DNA of 64,000 bases from Flavobacterium sp. Root420 (GCF_001427905.1 NZ_LMEF01000029.1:186001-250000); one strand, 5' to 3'. Positions 36,480-46,232 are shown, counted from the stretch's first letter. Notes: generated from the sequence alone by a model not told the origin. Program-made: numbers and translations.

Positions 36480-37901
36480 ATGAATAAAAAAGAATTATTA
36501 GAAGGGCCCATACTTTCCTCGTTATTAAAATTGGCTGTGCCTATAATGATTGCCAATCTTTTGCAGGCAGCTTATCAATTGGTTGATGCTTTTTGGGTAG
36601 GTCGTTTGGGTGGAGATGCTGTGGCAGCAGTATCTGTGAGCACACCGGTTATATTTTTAACGATTGCTTTAGGAACGGGTCTTGCTATTGCAGGTTCTAT
36701 TTTAATTGCACAGTATTTTGGCGCCGGACAACAGGAAATGGTCAATCATGTGGCGGCGCAAACTTTACTGATGGTGATTACCGTTTCGGTTGTTTTATCG
36801 ATTATTGGGTATTGGCTGAGTCCGTACTTTTTGCATGTCCTAAATGTAACGCCAGAGGTCTATAAAGATGCATTGGGTTTTATGCGCATCGCTTTTATTG
36901 GTCTGGTTTTTAGTTTTAGTTTTATGATTTTCCAGTCGGTGATGCGTGGGGTGGGGCGTGTGACTTTACCGGTTTATATTGTTTTGGGAACTGTGATTCT
37001 GAATTTTGCTTTAGATCCGTTGTTTATTTTTGGATGGAATTTTATTCCGGCAATGGGAGTAAAAGGTGCGGCTTTGGCGACCCTATCCACTCAAAGTTTA
37101 GCGATAGTGATTGGTTTTTTCATTTTGTTCAGAGGAAAACACGGAATTCATTTACAACTAAAAGATTTTAAACCCGATTATAAACATATTAAAAAAGCTT
37201 TTAAAATTGGTTTTCCATCTTCAATTGAGCAATCGATGCGTGCAATTGGAATGATGGCGATTACTTTTTTAATTGTGCATTTCGGAACGACAACGGTTGC
37301 TTCGTACGGAGCAGGATCTAATTTAATTCAGTTGATTTTGATTCCGGCCTTGGGGCTTTCTATGGCGATCGCGACATTGGTGGGTCAAAATATTGGTGCC
37401 GGAAATATTGCCCGTGCGGCACAAATTGGAAAACTGGGAGGTTATTTAGGTTTCGGTTTGCTTAGCGGACTTGGAATTATTGCCTACGCTTTTGCACCGT
37501 TTTTAATTGCATTTTTTGTTCCGAATGATCCTGCCGTAATAGAAGGCGGAACTCAGCTGTTAAGAATCACTTGTCTCTCCTGGGGATTTCTTGGTTTGCA
37601 GCTTTGTCTGACCGGAGTTTTCAGAGCAGTTGGAAATACAACGCTCCCAATGATTTTGACTTTGGTTTCGCAATGGGTAATTCAGTTTCCCCTGGCTTAT
37701 ATTTTATCACATAATACCTCGCTTGGTAAAATCGGAATTTGGTGGGCTTTTCCTATTTCATCTGTTTTAACGGGATTGATTACTTTAATTATTTATGCAA
37801 AAGGGGACTGGAAAAAAGAACGCTTAACCGGAAAAACAAATAAGTTAATTGATAAGGTGGAGAAGGAGATTGTTAAGGAGGGGTTTGAAAGTGTTAAGTA
37901 A
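36480..37901 (+). CDS. MATE-family multidrug efflux transporter
   Basis: 473-aa inner membrane protein with 12 spans in two homologous halves. Motifs include LAVPIMIANLLQAAYQLVDAFWVGRLG (half one) and the equivalent FPSSIEQSMRAIGMMA in half two. Members extrude cationic drugs in exchange for Na+ or H+. Its likely regulator is the MarR gene upstream. The C-terminal tail about 440-473 is hydrophilic and variable. Confidence 0.92.
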   Translation: MNKKELLEGPILSSLLKLAVPIMIANLLQAAYQLVDAFWVGRLGGDAVAAVSVSTPVIFLTIALGTGLAIAGSILIAQYFGAGQQEMVNHVAAQTLLMVITVSVVLSIIGYWLSPYFLHVLNVTPEVYKDALGFMRIAFIGLVFSFSFMIFQSVMRGVGRVTLPVYIVLGTVILNFALDPLFIFGWNFIPAMGVKGAALATLSTQSLAIVIGFFILFRGKHGIHLQLKDFKPDYKHIKKAFKIGFPSSIEQSMRAIGMMAITFLIVHFGTTTVASYGAGSNLIQLILIPALGLSMAIATLVGQNIGAGNIARAAQIGKLGGYLGFGLLSGLGIIAYAFAPFLIAFFVPNDPAVIEGGTQLLRITCLSWGFLGLQLCLTGVFRAVGNTTLPMILTLVSQWVIQFPLAYILSHNTSLGKIGIWWAFPISSVLTGLITLIIYAKGDWKKERLTGKTNKLIDKVEKEIVKEGFESVK

Positions 37902-38219
37902 AGGCTCTGAGGTTCTGAGATTCTAAGGTTTTTTTTGAAGGTTCAAAGGTTCATAGGGACAAAGGGGCAAAGGTTTTTTGAATTGCCTTCGGCTTTAGCT
38001 GGCGTTATATAAGAAGATATTTGAGGGCTCTAGCCAAATTAACTGTTCAGATATTACATAAGGTACACGTAGAGGCACAAGCAGTGCGTCTTTTTTTTGT
38101 AATTAAAATGATCTTGAAATTTATAAATCAATGATTGTACTTATGAAAACTGGATCGCCCCGATTGAGTTATGAATTATGAGTTTTGAATAACTCATAAT
38201 TCATAACTCATAACTTTTT
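37902..38219. repeat. Repeat-rich convergent spacer
   Basis: Contains several short repeat families: GAGATTCTAAGG-type units (37905-37935), AAAGGTTCA units (37940-37975), a REP-like hairpin copy 2 (38069-38090), and a 17-bp inverted repeat GTTATGAATTATGAGTT (38168-38184 and 38191-38207) that probably terminates the two convergent genes. No gene is seen. Confidence 0.6.
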
Positions 38220-38654
38220 TTAAACTCTATTATAATCCGCTTTCCAATGAACGATTGCTTTTTTTATAGCATCGCCTGTTAAGCTGTTTTTTAAGGTGTC
38301 TTCTATAAGAGGGAGCAATTCGTTATCGGGTGCGAATCGCAGGGCGAATATTTGATCGTCTGTTAATTTGTATTCGAATTCTTCGAATCTTTTTCCCGTT
38401 AGGGTGAAATAGCGATAGCGAAGTTCTAGTCTTACGATTCGGTTTTGCAATGTTAAGGCATAATGCTGGCGCAACATATAGGCAAGACAAAATAGAAAAA
38501 TAAAAGCAACGCTTATAAAGGACCAAATTAAGGGCTGATCTGTATTGAACGCAAAGTAAATACTGGCAATTAAAAAAATAATTAAAATGGGATAATAAAC
38601 AAAATGGTGAGGAGTGTAAAAACGTATGTGGTTGTAATAGGTTTGAATTTTCAT
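38220..38654 (-). CDS. DUF6526 family membrane protein
   Basis: 144 aa with two N-terminal membrane spans (PILIIFLIASIYFAF and FISVAFIFLFCLAYML), then a cytoplasmic domain containing LQNRIVRLELRYRYF and FAPDNELLPLIE. The motif set matches the DUF6526 family found widely in Bacteroidota. No function is known. It is a single gene between convergent and tandem neighbours. Confidence 0.82.
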   Translation of the reverse strand: MKIQTYYNHIRFYTPHHFVYYPILIIFLIASIYFAFNTDQPLIWSFISVAFIFLFCLAYMLRQHYALTLQNRIVRLELRYRYFTLTGKRFEEFEYKLTDDQIFALRFAPDNELLPLIEDTLKNSLTGDAIKKAIVHWKADYNRV

Positions 38655-38685
38655 AGTTTTTGTATTTAGGTTTAAAGTTAAAAAA

Positions 38686-38722
38686 GAAAAAGCTACCCTA
38701 TGAATAGAATAGCTTTTTTTTC
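38686..38722 (-). terminator. Terminator-like hairpin between DUF6526 and glycosylase genes
   Basis: AAAAGCTA / TAGCTTTT outer stem plus a CTAT/ATAG inner stem with flanking A and T runs. It lies after the glycosylase stop and before the DUF6526 start on the minus strand. The remaining sequence between 38723 and 38960 shows no gene. Confidence 0.6.
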
Positions 38723-38971
38723 AAAATAAACTAACATAACCAATGTTTCTATATATATAAACCCGAAAGATTTTCTTTGGAGTTTCTTAGTGATATCTGT
38801 ATTTTTAAAAAAGCCTCAATTGCATGTATCAGTTTCAAATGGCTTTATTTCTTTAAAGTAAAATTAGATTGATTGGCATAGTTTCTCGTTATATTTTAAG
38901 AGGATATTGTTATATAATTATGAGTTTTGCGTTATAAGTTGAAAAAGACGCAAGAAGCAAGATGAAAGAGA

Positions 38972-39007
38972 AAAGCTTATAACCTAAAGCTTATGGCTTA
39001 CAGCTTT
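38972..39007. repeat. AAGCTTA-type repeat running into a gene end
   Basis: AAGCTTATAACCT, AAAGCTTATGGCTTACAGC form repeated AGCTTA units. The last five codons and stop of the DNA glycosylase gene lie inside it, so its C-terminal residues are repeat-derived. Confidence 0.5.
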
Positions 39008-39472
39008 TTCCCATTCTTCAAGTTTTGATTGAAGCGATTTTCCTGCGTTTGCCGGACTTGTTGATGGTAAAGTTCTCAGCTGATATTCTTTTTTTAGATG
39101 AACATATTTTTTGAAAAAGGCGGCGGCTTTTTGACCGTTGAAAAGGATTGTTTTTATGTTTGAATGTTCTTCTAAGAATGTTTCGAAATCATTGGCTATT
39201 TCATTTTTTATGGCGCTATCCAGACTTCCTACGCGATCGCAGAACTGAAGTACATCCCATAACGCAATGTTGTTTTTTTGTAAAAGTGCTTTTCTGGTTT
39301 GGTAATCATTTGAGAAATCTTCTTTCAGAATAAGAAACATAAATTTCCAGAAATTATTCTGATTGTGTCCGTAATACTGATTTAGTTCTAGCGATTTTGT
39401 TCCAGGCATTGTGCCTAAAATCAAAATGTTAGCGTTCTGTGAAGTGATCGGGGCAAATGAAAAACTTTTCAT
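38984..39472 (-). CDS. DNA-deoxyinosine (hypoxanthine) glycosylase, UDG family 6
   Basis: 162-aa base-excision enzyme. The active-site region ILGTMPGTKSLELNQYYGH is the family-6 (HDG) version of the UDG motif, where Gly-x-Met-Pro-Gly and QYYGH replace the usual catalytic pair. The second motif is LPSTSPAN. It removes hypoxanthine, and sometimes uracil, from DNA. Its 3' end overlaps a repeat, giving an unusual AVSHKL tail. Confidence 0.85.
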   Translation of the reverse strand: MKSFSFAPITSQNANILILGTMPGTKSLELNQYYGHNQNNFWKFMFLILKEDFSNDYQTRKALLQKNNIALWDVLQFCDRVGSLDSAIKNEIANDFETFLEEHSNIKTILFNGQKAAAFFKKYVHLKKEYQLRTLPSTSPANAGKSLQSKLEEWEKAVSHKL

Positions 39473-39694
39473 GCTTTAAGGATTTTGATTTAATCAAGAT
39501 TAGTAAATGTTAAAATAATCATTTATAGGGAATTATAAAACAAAAACGAAAAATTATATAACGCATTTGGCTATTGTGTGACGAACTTTGAATCGTAGAT
39601 TTTTAGAATTCTGCTTCCTTACAAGAATTCGCTTTATTGGAAATCTATCAACGGAAATCTATCAACGTAGAATCTCAATTTTAATTACAGGCAA

Positions 39695-40729
39695 ATGAAA
39701 ACAGTTACTATTAATACAGAAAAAATAAGCGCTATTTTTGAACAGTTACACGCCGGTTTTGGTGGTAAAGTAACTTCTGATTTAGATGAATTTACTTTAG
39801 AAATTAATAATAGTACTGCAAGAGGATCTATTATTGGAGCTTCTTTTAATGACAATATTTCGTACGTGCAATTCGACATGAATTTTGCTGTTGATGTTCG
39901 AATTGATATTACTAATGTACAATCGGCACCAATTTATTTTGCGTATTGTTCTCAGGGAAGTTTGTCGCATAGTTTTGGAGTTTTGGGTGAAGAGAGAACT
40001 TTTAAAACCTTTCAGACAGCTATTGCAATTTCAAAAGCAAATCAGGATAATGTTTTGTTTTTTGAGAAAGAAAAAAACACAAAATTCACTTTAATTATTG
40101 TTGGAACTCAGGCCACTGAAAACCAACTTTATGCTCTGGATAATTCTTTGAGCGATAAAGTAAAAGAGACCTTTTTTGAAAATAATAATATCCAGGATTT
40201 CTTTTATTTAGGTTCTTACAACCTTCAAATTGCTGAAAAAATTGAACAATTAAGCGCGGTATCGCAAACCGGAATTGTTAAAAAATTATTGAAAGAAGGT
40301 ATTTTAAGGATTATTCTGGCAATGGAAATTCAACAACATACCGACGATTTGAATGCTTTTTCAAAAGATGCAAATTGCCTTACTTTGAGAGAAATGGAAC
40401 AAATAAAAGAACTTTCTGAATTTATAAAAAATTCTCCGGAAGAACCTTTTACCATTAAATCATTAAGCAAAAAATCAGGTTTGTCTCCAAATAAATTACA
40501 GGAAGGCTTTAAAATGATCCACAATCGCACCGTAAACGATTATATCACCCATATGAGAGTTTTAAAAGCCGAGCTGTTAATTAGAACTTCCGACTTAAAT
40601 ATCTCTGAAATTGTATACTGCATAGGTTTTACAAGCAGAAGCTACTTCTCAAAAATCTTTAAACAAAAATTCAATTGTAGTCCAAAAGAGTATAAATTTA
40701 ATTTGAATCCTTTGGCAATTACTGCATAG
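39695..40729 (+). CDS. AraC-family transcriptional regulator
   Basis: 344 aa. The last 95 residues hold two HTH motifs (FTIKSLSKKSGLSPNKLQEG and LNISEIVYCIGFTSRSYFSK, then FNCSPKEYK). The N-terminal part (about 1-230) has a beta-rich start and a helical middle, without a recognised ligand domain. No target is evident: neighbours are a divergent DNA glycosylase gene and a convergent FAD oxidoreductase gene. The 222-bp gap upstream shows no strong promoter. Confidence 0.88.
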   Translation: MKTVTINTEKISAIFEQLHAGFGGKVTSDLDEFTLEINNSTARGSIIGASFNDNISYVQFDMNFAVDVRIDITNVQSAPIYFAYCSQGSLSHSFGVLGEERTFKTFQTAIAISKANQDNVLFFEKEKNTKFTLIIVGTQATENQLYALDNSLSDKVKETFFENNNIQDFFYLGSYNLQIAEKIEQLSAVSQTGIVKKLLKEGILRIILAMEIQQHTDDLNAFSKDANCLTLREMEQIKELSEFIKNSPEEPFTIKSLSKKSGLSPNKLQEGFKMIHNRTVNDYITHMRVLKAELLIRTSDLNISEIVYCIGFTSRSYFSKIFKQKFNCSPKEYKFNLNPLAITA

Positions 40730-40741
40730 GATAAGTTGCTA

Positions 40742-40800
40742 GGATTCTAAGATTCTAAGGCCCTAAGTTTTTCTCTCAGCACCTTAGAATCTTAGAATCT
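40742..40800. terminator. Inverted repeat (GATTCTAAGG family) between convergent genes
   Basis: GATTCTAAGATTCTAAGG (40743-40760) is matched by CCTTAGAATCTTAGAATC (40782-40799). This is the same repeat family as at 37905-37935. It probably ends transcripts from both sides, though no long T tract follows. Confidence 0.5.
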
Positions 40801-40814
40801 CAGCACCTTAAAAT

Positions 40815-42014
40815 TCACCTTCCAAACCTGTAATACTCCAAATCCTTATTCTTCTTATTATTAATCGAATCCAAAATAGAATTCATTCCCAAAACGCTAA
40901 AGGTGATTCCGTTGCCGCCAAAACCTAAAACATAATGTTCGTTTTTGTGGGGATTTGGTTTTCCGAAATAAGGTAATCCGTCTTTTGTTTCCCCAAAAGT
41001 TCCTGCCCAGGAATAATCTATTTTGAAATTAATATCGGGGAATTTTTTCTGGAATTGTCTTAAGAGAAACTGCTCTTTTTTTGGTAATAATTTGTCTCGT
41101 TTAACAGGGTCTTTAAATTCTTCGTCGCCGCCACCCATAATAATTCGGTTATCTTCGGTGACGCGAAAATAAAAATAGGGTTTTGAGGTATCCCAAAAAA
41201 TAGCATTTTTAAAAGAATTTGGAACATCCGGTAAGGCTTCAGAAGCAATAACGTATGTACTTTTAAGATCTACCACTTTTTCGGTTAGCGTTTCGGTGCT
41301 TTCGTAACCGCTGCAGTGTATAATGTGATTTGCAGTAATCAGATGCCTGTTTTCAGTATGGGCAATAAGTTTTCTCTTTTGATTTTGGATGGAAGTAATA
41401 TTGGTACGGTCATAAATCTGCATTCCTTTTTGTTGGCAATAATGGAGTAGATCATTTGCCAGACGATACGGATCCATCACAGCGGCAGTATTAGATTCTA
41501 TGGCCGCCATAGCGTGTAACCCCATTTTTTTTAAATCTGATTCTTCAAGCCAATTGACATTGAATCCATATTGTTTTCGGGTTTTGAATTCATATTTTAG
41601 ATATGGGATATCTTTTTTAAAAGAACAGTAATAAATACTTTTCTTGAATTCGAACTGGCAGTCGCTTTTAATATCATCTATTATCGTTCGCAAATCAAAA
41701 ATGGCTTGTTTTCCATTTTTATAACTATCAACAGCACATTCCAGTCCTCTTAATGTAATGAGTTCATGTAATGGGACATCAATTTCATATTGAAGTAATG
41801 CGGTACTTGCAGCTGTACTTCCGTTACAGATGTCTCTACGGTCTACAAGTACAACTTTTTTACCTTCATTTATTAATTTATACGCAATAAGGGCGCCCGT
41901 TATACCACTGCCAATAATTAAAATTTCGGTGTTTACATCTTGGTCGATCGACGGATAACTGTATCTCATGGCACTTTTTAAAGGCCAGAAGGTTTCTGTT
42001 GACCGGAGTTTCAT
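40815..42014 (-). CDS. FAD-dependent oxidoreductase (DAO family)
   Basis: 399-aa flavoprotein of the glycine/D-amino-acid oxidase superfamily. The N-terminal dinucleotide fold has IIGSGITGALIAYKL, followed by VLVDRRDICNGSTAAST; the C-terminal end has GLPYFG and GFGGNGITFSVLG. The amine or amino-acid substrate is not predictable. It starts in a 4-bp ATGA overlap with the permease-like gene, so it is the last gene of the lipid-transport operon. Confidence 0.88.
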   Translation of the reverse strand: MKLRSTETFWPLKSAMRYSYPSIDQDVNTEILIIGSGITGALIAYKLINEGKKVVLVDRRDICNGSTAASTALLQYEIDVPLHELITLRGLECAVDSYKNGKQAIFDLRTIIDDIKSDCQFEFKKSIYYCSFKKDIPYLKYEFKTRKQYGFNVNWLEESDLKKMGLHAMAAIESNTAAVMDPYRLANDLLHYCQQKGMQIYDRTNITSIQNQKRKLIAHTENRHLITANHIIHCSGYESTETLTEKVVDLKSTYVIASEALPDVPNSFKNAIFWDTSKPYFYFRVTEDNRIIMGGGDEEFKDPVKRDKLLPKKEQFLLRQFQKKFPDINFKIDYSWAGTFGETKDGLPYFGKPNPHKNEHYVLGFGGNGITFSVLGMNSILDSINNKKNKDLEYYRFGR

Positions 42015-42541
42015 TTCTTAGTTGGTTTTTTTGCAGCTTTAATAGTTTTTACAGTCTCAGCAGGTTTTCTGGCGGATTTTTGTTGGCTTCTGTTTTTACC
42101 TTTTCGTTCGTGTTGATCTTGTGCTTCAGCAATGGAATGCGAAGTTCTGATGCTTTCCTCTTTTTTTGCCAATTCACTTAGTCTTTGATAATATTTTTGC
42201 ACGATAATCATTTCTTCTTCCGTCATGCTTTCGATATCAACTAAACTATTACTTGATAGTTCATTTGAGGCAACTAATTCGTTTAACTTTAATTGAATAG
42301 CAAGCGAATCTTTATTTTGGGCTTTCTGAATTAAAAAAACCATCAAAAAGGTAATAATCGTTGTTCCGGTATTGATTACCAATTGCCAAGTTTCAGAATA
42401 ATCGAAAACCGGACCTGAAACTGCCCAGGCCACAACAATTAAAAAGGCGCCAATAAAAGCGGTTGTACTTCCGGCAGCTTTAGAGACATGCGTAGCAAAT
42501 TTTTCGAAGGCACTATTGCCTTTAGTTTTTTTCTTATCCAT
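42011..42541 (-). CDS. Low-affinity iron permease-like membrane protein
   Basis: 176 aa: two membrane spans (TTAFIGAFLIVVAWAVSGP and WQLVINTGTTIITFLMVFL) in the pattern of low-affinity iron permease family proteins, with KAQNKDSLAIQLKLNELV after them. The last 50 residues are an Ala/Lys-rich tail (KKPTKK end). Bacterial members are small and their iron role is not established. The start follows the AsmA-like stop by 5 nt and the end overlaps the oxidoreductase gene. Confidence 0.82.
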   Translation of the reverse strand: MDKKKTKGNSAFEKFATHVSKAAGSTTAFIGAFLIVVAWAVSGPVFDYSETWQLVINTGTTIITFLMVFLIQKAQNKDSLAIQLKLNELVASNELSSNSLVDIESMTEEEMIIVQKYYQRLSELAKKEESIRTSHSIAEAQDQHERKGKNRSQQKSARKPAETVKTIKAAKKPTKK

Positions 42542-42546
42542 CTTCT

Positions 42547-45357
42547 TTAACTTTTTCGTTTGCTTACTTTTTCTTCCCGAACCACTTTATTATTTTTTTC
42601 ATCATAAATGGCGTCATATATTTTTTGTCCTGTTTTACTGAAAATTTTGATTTTCGGTTCTTCATGCGTTCCCGTAATTACAATTGGAAAACCGACAAGT
42701 CCGCCAGGTGGCAAACCTAATCGCATTCTTAAATCTAATAATCCGTCAAAGCTTGTTGTGCCTTTTATGGTAGGCCTAAAACTTGCTACACTAAATGTAA
42801 AAGGTTCAATATGAATTAAATTATTGTCAATTGTCGAGTTAATTACGATTCCCTTCATATCGGGGTTATTTAAAACCTTTTGTCCGGTTTGTGAACTAAT
42901 TCCATCAAATAATTTAAGGCCTTTAACTTGTACATCGCGCAAAGTTATAGTTCCGCCACCTTCAAGAGATTCGTAAATAGGTCCCATATTTCCGTTTAAA
43001 TCTCCTTTTACGTTATAATCAACAGAAATGATTCCTTGTGCTTTTTCAGCTGCAGTTACCATATCATGAAACATCGGAATTTCTTTGTAGGCTCTTTGTA
43101 CACTAAAATCTTTTGCTGTAAAATGAGCATTAAAATGGGCAGATGTTGGCGTTTCATCTTTGTATGAAGCAGCAATACCTAAAATACAATCGATGATATT
43201 AAAAGTAGTATTTTCTAAAAACAAACCGCCTTTTGCAATGCCGACCTTACCGGAAAGTTTGTGAAAAACCAGTCCGTTATATTCTACTTTATCCGCATTT
43301 GCGGTAAGGGCCACATTTAAGTTTTTTGGAATAATAACAACACCACTCATTTTTGGATGATCTTCTTTGGCGTATTGTACTTCAATATTTCGATCTTTAT
43401 TTTCGCCTTTTTCAAGTGCCATAAATTCATCTACATTAATCAATTTTGATTTCATGTTGAAGTTTCCGTTCAAAGTTCCTTGCGATTCCAGAAAGTAATT
43501 TATGGTGTTTAAAAGATATCCGTTAATATCAAAATCCGATTTTCCATAAGAAGCATAGAATTTTTCAAACCACATTTTTTCATTTTGGAAACGGAAATTT
43601 CCCTCTTTGATAAAGAAAGACTTTGGAAATAGCTCTGATGTTGCTTTGATATTTCTCAGCAAAAGAGTTCCTCGATTATCCAATTTATCATACTCTCCGT
43701 TGGTGGCATAACTTTGTTTTCCTTTTAATGAAAGATCTGCTTTTGCATAACCGGTAACATCAAGTCCTTTTTGAGAAAACACCTGATAGATTCGGCCCAC
43801 ATTCAATTCGCCTTTTATTTTGGCATTATAAGCCAGATCGCCAAAATCGGATAAAGTTGCATTGACATACATCGGATTTCCTTCAAAAACAAAAGATGCA
43901 GGGGCAACGGCAATAATCAAATCCTTAAAAGTTCCGGCTTTATTCAATACATTGGCAACAAAAGTAATATCGGTAATTGGGTTAGGATAGGAGTCCGTTT
44001 TAAGCCAGCCCTGGTGTAAAGAAATTCCGCCAATTGTCTTTGGAAATAATTTTTTTGACGTACTAAAAACACCTTTTGCCTGAATATTGGTTTTCAGAAT
44101 TCCTTTTAATTCAATTGAGGTCAAACCTAAGGCCGCATCGACGGTTGCCAAATCCAAAGCACCTTTTACGCTTGCATCTACGGTCATTTCGTTGAAGCCT
44201 TTACTGTGTAAATAAGCATTAAAATAATCCTTTTCACCCACTTTAAATTTTAAGGTTCTTAAATTAATCAACAATTTTTCGACATCAAGCGAAGGCAGAA
44301 CAGCATTTAAATTCATTTGAAAATCCTTCAATGGAGCAGGAGCATTCTGATAGTTGATTGCACCTTCATCAATTTTTAAATTAAATGCCAAATCTGGTTT
44401 TTGATTTTTTGATACGTTATAATTTCCCCTAAAAGTAAAAAGCAAATCACTTTTACCTGAAATTTCAGTTTCATCCATCCAGGTTAAATATTCAGGAGGC
44501 ATCACAGAAAATAAATCTTTTACCGTTGTGTTTTCTGAGGCTGCTTTGATATTTATTTTATATCCATCTCTTAAAATGGTGAAAAAACCAGTGAATTTTA
44601 AAGGAAGTTTATTGATTTTTAATTCGTTTTTCTGAAGAATAAAAGATAAGGCATTAGTATTGATTCGGGTAATCAAATCAGCTCGCAGTTCTTTTTTTCT
44701 TAAGTAAGCGGTTCTGTTATAGTAAAAATCAATATTATCGATTTTTGCATTGGTATTTAAGTCAAAAATATCTTCGCTTAGATTCCCTTTTCCTATGTAA
44801 TTGAAACCTTTTGCATCGACCAGAATTTTAGCAGAACGATCATTGTATTTAACATGACAATCTTCAAGATCGATGCGTTCTAGACGAATTGCTGTTCCTT
44901 CTTCTGGTTTATCTTCATTTTTTATGTTTTTGGGATCAGAAATATAGATATTATAATTTGCTTGTCCTTTTTGGTTAACCATTATATTGATCAAAGCTTT
45001 AGAAACGTAAAGTTTATTGATTTTAACTTCATTGTCAAAAATTAACCTTTTCAGGTTAATCCCAAAAGCGACTTGTTCTGCCTTAATCAAAGTATCATTT
45101 CTAAACGGAGCAGAACCCGTCATCGATAAATGGTCTAGTGAAACAGTAAGGGATGGGAAATGGGTAAAAAATGACAATCTGGATTTAGAAAAATCCATTT
45201 TAGTATCTAAACGTTCGTTGGCTATTTTCTTTACTTCGGATGCGACTGTTCCTGGAAACAACAATGGAATTAAAAACAATAATAGCAAGATACTTGCTAT
45301 TACTATTCCTGCCACTTTCAGGATTTTTAGGCTTATATTTTTATAGGAGGCTTTCAT
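42547..45357 (-). CDS. AsmA-like large envelope protein
   Basis: 936 aa. One N-terminal span (about 10-35: ILKVAGIVIASILLLLFLIPLLF) is followed by a long periplasmic beta-rich region with the AsmA N-terminal domain (DTKMDFSKSRLSFF, then SLTVSLDHLSM) and a C-terminal AsmA_2-like part (VKGLKLFDGISSQTGQ to GFPIVITGTHEEPKI). AsmA/YhdP/TamB-type proteins form lipid-conducting bridges across the periplasm. It starts 17 bp after mlaD, which supports a shared role in phospholipid movement. Confidence 0.88.
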   Translation of the reverse strand: MKASYKNISLKILKVAGIVIASILLLLFLIPLLFPGTVASEVKKIANERLDTKMDFSKSRLSFFTHFPSLTVSLDHLSMTGSAPFRNDTLIKAEQVAFGINLKRLIFDNEVKINKLYVSKALINIMVNQKGQANYNIYISDPKNIKNEDKPEEGTAIRLERIDLEDCHVKYNDRSAKILVDAKGFNYIGKGNLSEDIFDLNTNAKIDNIDFYYNRTAYLRKKELRADLITRINTNALSFILQKNELKINKLPLKFTGFFTILRDGYKINIKAASENTTVKDLFSVMPPEYLTWMDETEISGKSDLLFTFRGNYNVSKNQKPDLAFNLKIDEGAINYQNAPAPLKDFQMNLNAVLPSLDVEKLLINLRTLKFKVGEKDYFNAYLHSKGFNEMTVDASVKGALDLATVDAALGLTSIELKGILKTNIQAKGVFSTSKKLFPKTIGGISLHQGWLKTDSYPNPITDITFVANVLNKAGTFKDLIIAVAPASFVFEGNPMYVNATLSDFGDLAYNAKIKGELNVGRIYQVFSQKGLDVTGYAKADLSLKGKQSYATNGEYDKLDNRGTLLLRNIKATSELFPKSFFIKEGNFRFQNEKMWFEKFYASYGKSDFDINGYLLNTINYFLESQGTLNGNFNMKSKLINVDEFMALEKGENKDRNIEVQYAKEDHPKMSGVVIIPKNLNVALTANADKVEYNGLVFHKLSGKVGIAKGGLFLENTTFNIIDCILGIAASYKDETPTSAHFNAHFTAKDFSVQRAYKEIPMFHDMVTAAEKAQGIISVDYNVKGDLNGNMGPIYESLEGGGTITLRDVQVKGLKLFDGISSQTGQKVLNNPDMKGIVINSTIDNNLIHIEPFTFSVASFRPTIKGTTSFDGLLDLRMRLGLPPGGLVGFPIVITGTHEEPKIKIFSKTGQKIYDAIYDEKNNKVVREEKVSKRKS

Positions 45358-45374
45358 TACATTTGATTCTAAGT

Positions 45375-46232
45375 TTAGGATTTTGCTTTTTCAGCCTGTG
45401 CTTTTTTGGCGTCTTCTTCTTTTTGCTTTTCTTCTTTAGCTTTTTCTTCCTTGGCTTTTTCCTCTTTCTCTTTTGCTTCTTTTTCTTTCGCAGCTTTTTC
45501 TTTCGCAGCTTTTTCAGCTTGTTCTTCTTTTTTCTCTTTGGCTTCTTCAGCCTGTTTTTCTTTTTGTTTCTCTTTTTTCTTGAAATAACCTCTAAATAAG
45601 AAATTGCTTTTTGCAGCTTCCATATTTTCACTAAAACCTTTTGTTCCGTTTTCTAAGTTAGAAAGTGTATTTGAAACACTGGCGGCCATTTTATCGTCAC
45701 GGACCAATCTGGCTAAAGCACCATTTCCGTTATTCATACTATGACTGAAAATGGCTAATTCTTCAGAAATAACTCCCACGTTATCCATACTTTTTTTAAC
45801 ACTTTTCATAATGTCATTCATTTCGATTCCCTGAACAGAAGCCAGTTGCCCTCCATTTTCAATCACTTTTGTAGATTTTACCCCTGGAGAGATAGTCAGA
45901 ACTTTATCGCCCATTAACCCATCAGAACCAATACTGGTACGGGCATCTGTTTTGATAAATTCACGAACTTTGTCTTTTATGACCATTGAAACTACAACCG
46001 AAGAATCGTTAATGAGCCTGATTTCTTCAACCGTTCCGATATTAATTCCTGAAAAACGGACATTGTTTCCCACCTCCAAACCACTTACGGTTTTAAATTG
46101 CGATGTAATGTTGAATGTCGAGCCAAAAAGGTTTTTTTGTTTTCCAATAAAGTAAACTGCCAGTATAAAAAGCAGCGAGCCTATTGTTACAAACATTCCT
46201 AATTTCCAAGTATATCCAGATTGCTTCTCCAT
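45375..46232 (-). CDS. mlaD: MlaD/MCE-domain lipid transport protein with charged C-tail
   Basis: 285-aa periplasmic substrate-binding component of a lipid ABC importer. It has a membrane anchor at about 12-32, an MCE domain at 40-120 (FKTVSGLEVGNNVRFSGI, then DGLMGDKVLTISPG) and a helical middle. Residues from about 215 to the end are an extreme Lys/Glu/Ala tail built from short KEKE-like units. Tail length may vary because the DNA is repetitive. Family members usually lack such a tail. It lies between mlaF and the AsmA-like gene. Confidence 0.9.
   Translation of the reverse strand: MEKQSGYTWKLGMFVTIGSLLFILAVYFIGKQKNLFGSTFNITSQFKTVSGLEVGNNVRFSGINIGTVEEIRLINDSSVVVSMVIKDKVREFIKTDARTSIGSDGLMGDKVLTISPGVKSTKVIENGGQLASVQGIEMNDIMKSVKKSMDNVGVISEELAIFSHSMNNGNGALARLVRDDKMAASVSNTLSNLENGTKGFSENMEAAKSNFLFRGYFKKKEKQKEKQAEEAKEKKEEQAEKAAKEKAAKEKEAKEKEEKAKEEKAKEEKQKEEDAKKAQAEKAKS

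Noticed and set aside
45240..45599. Phe/Leu-rich plus-strand ORF opposite mlaD
   Set aside because: Complement of the Lys/Glu repeat; composition artefact.
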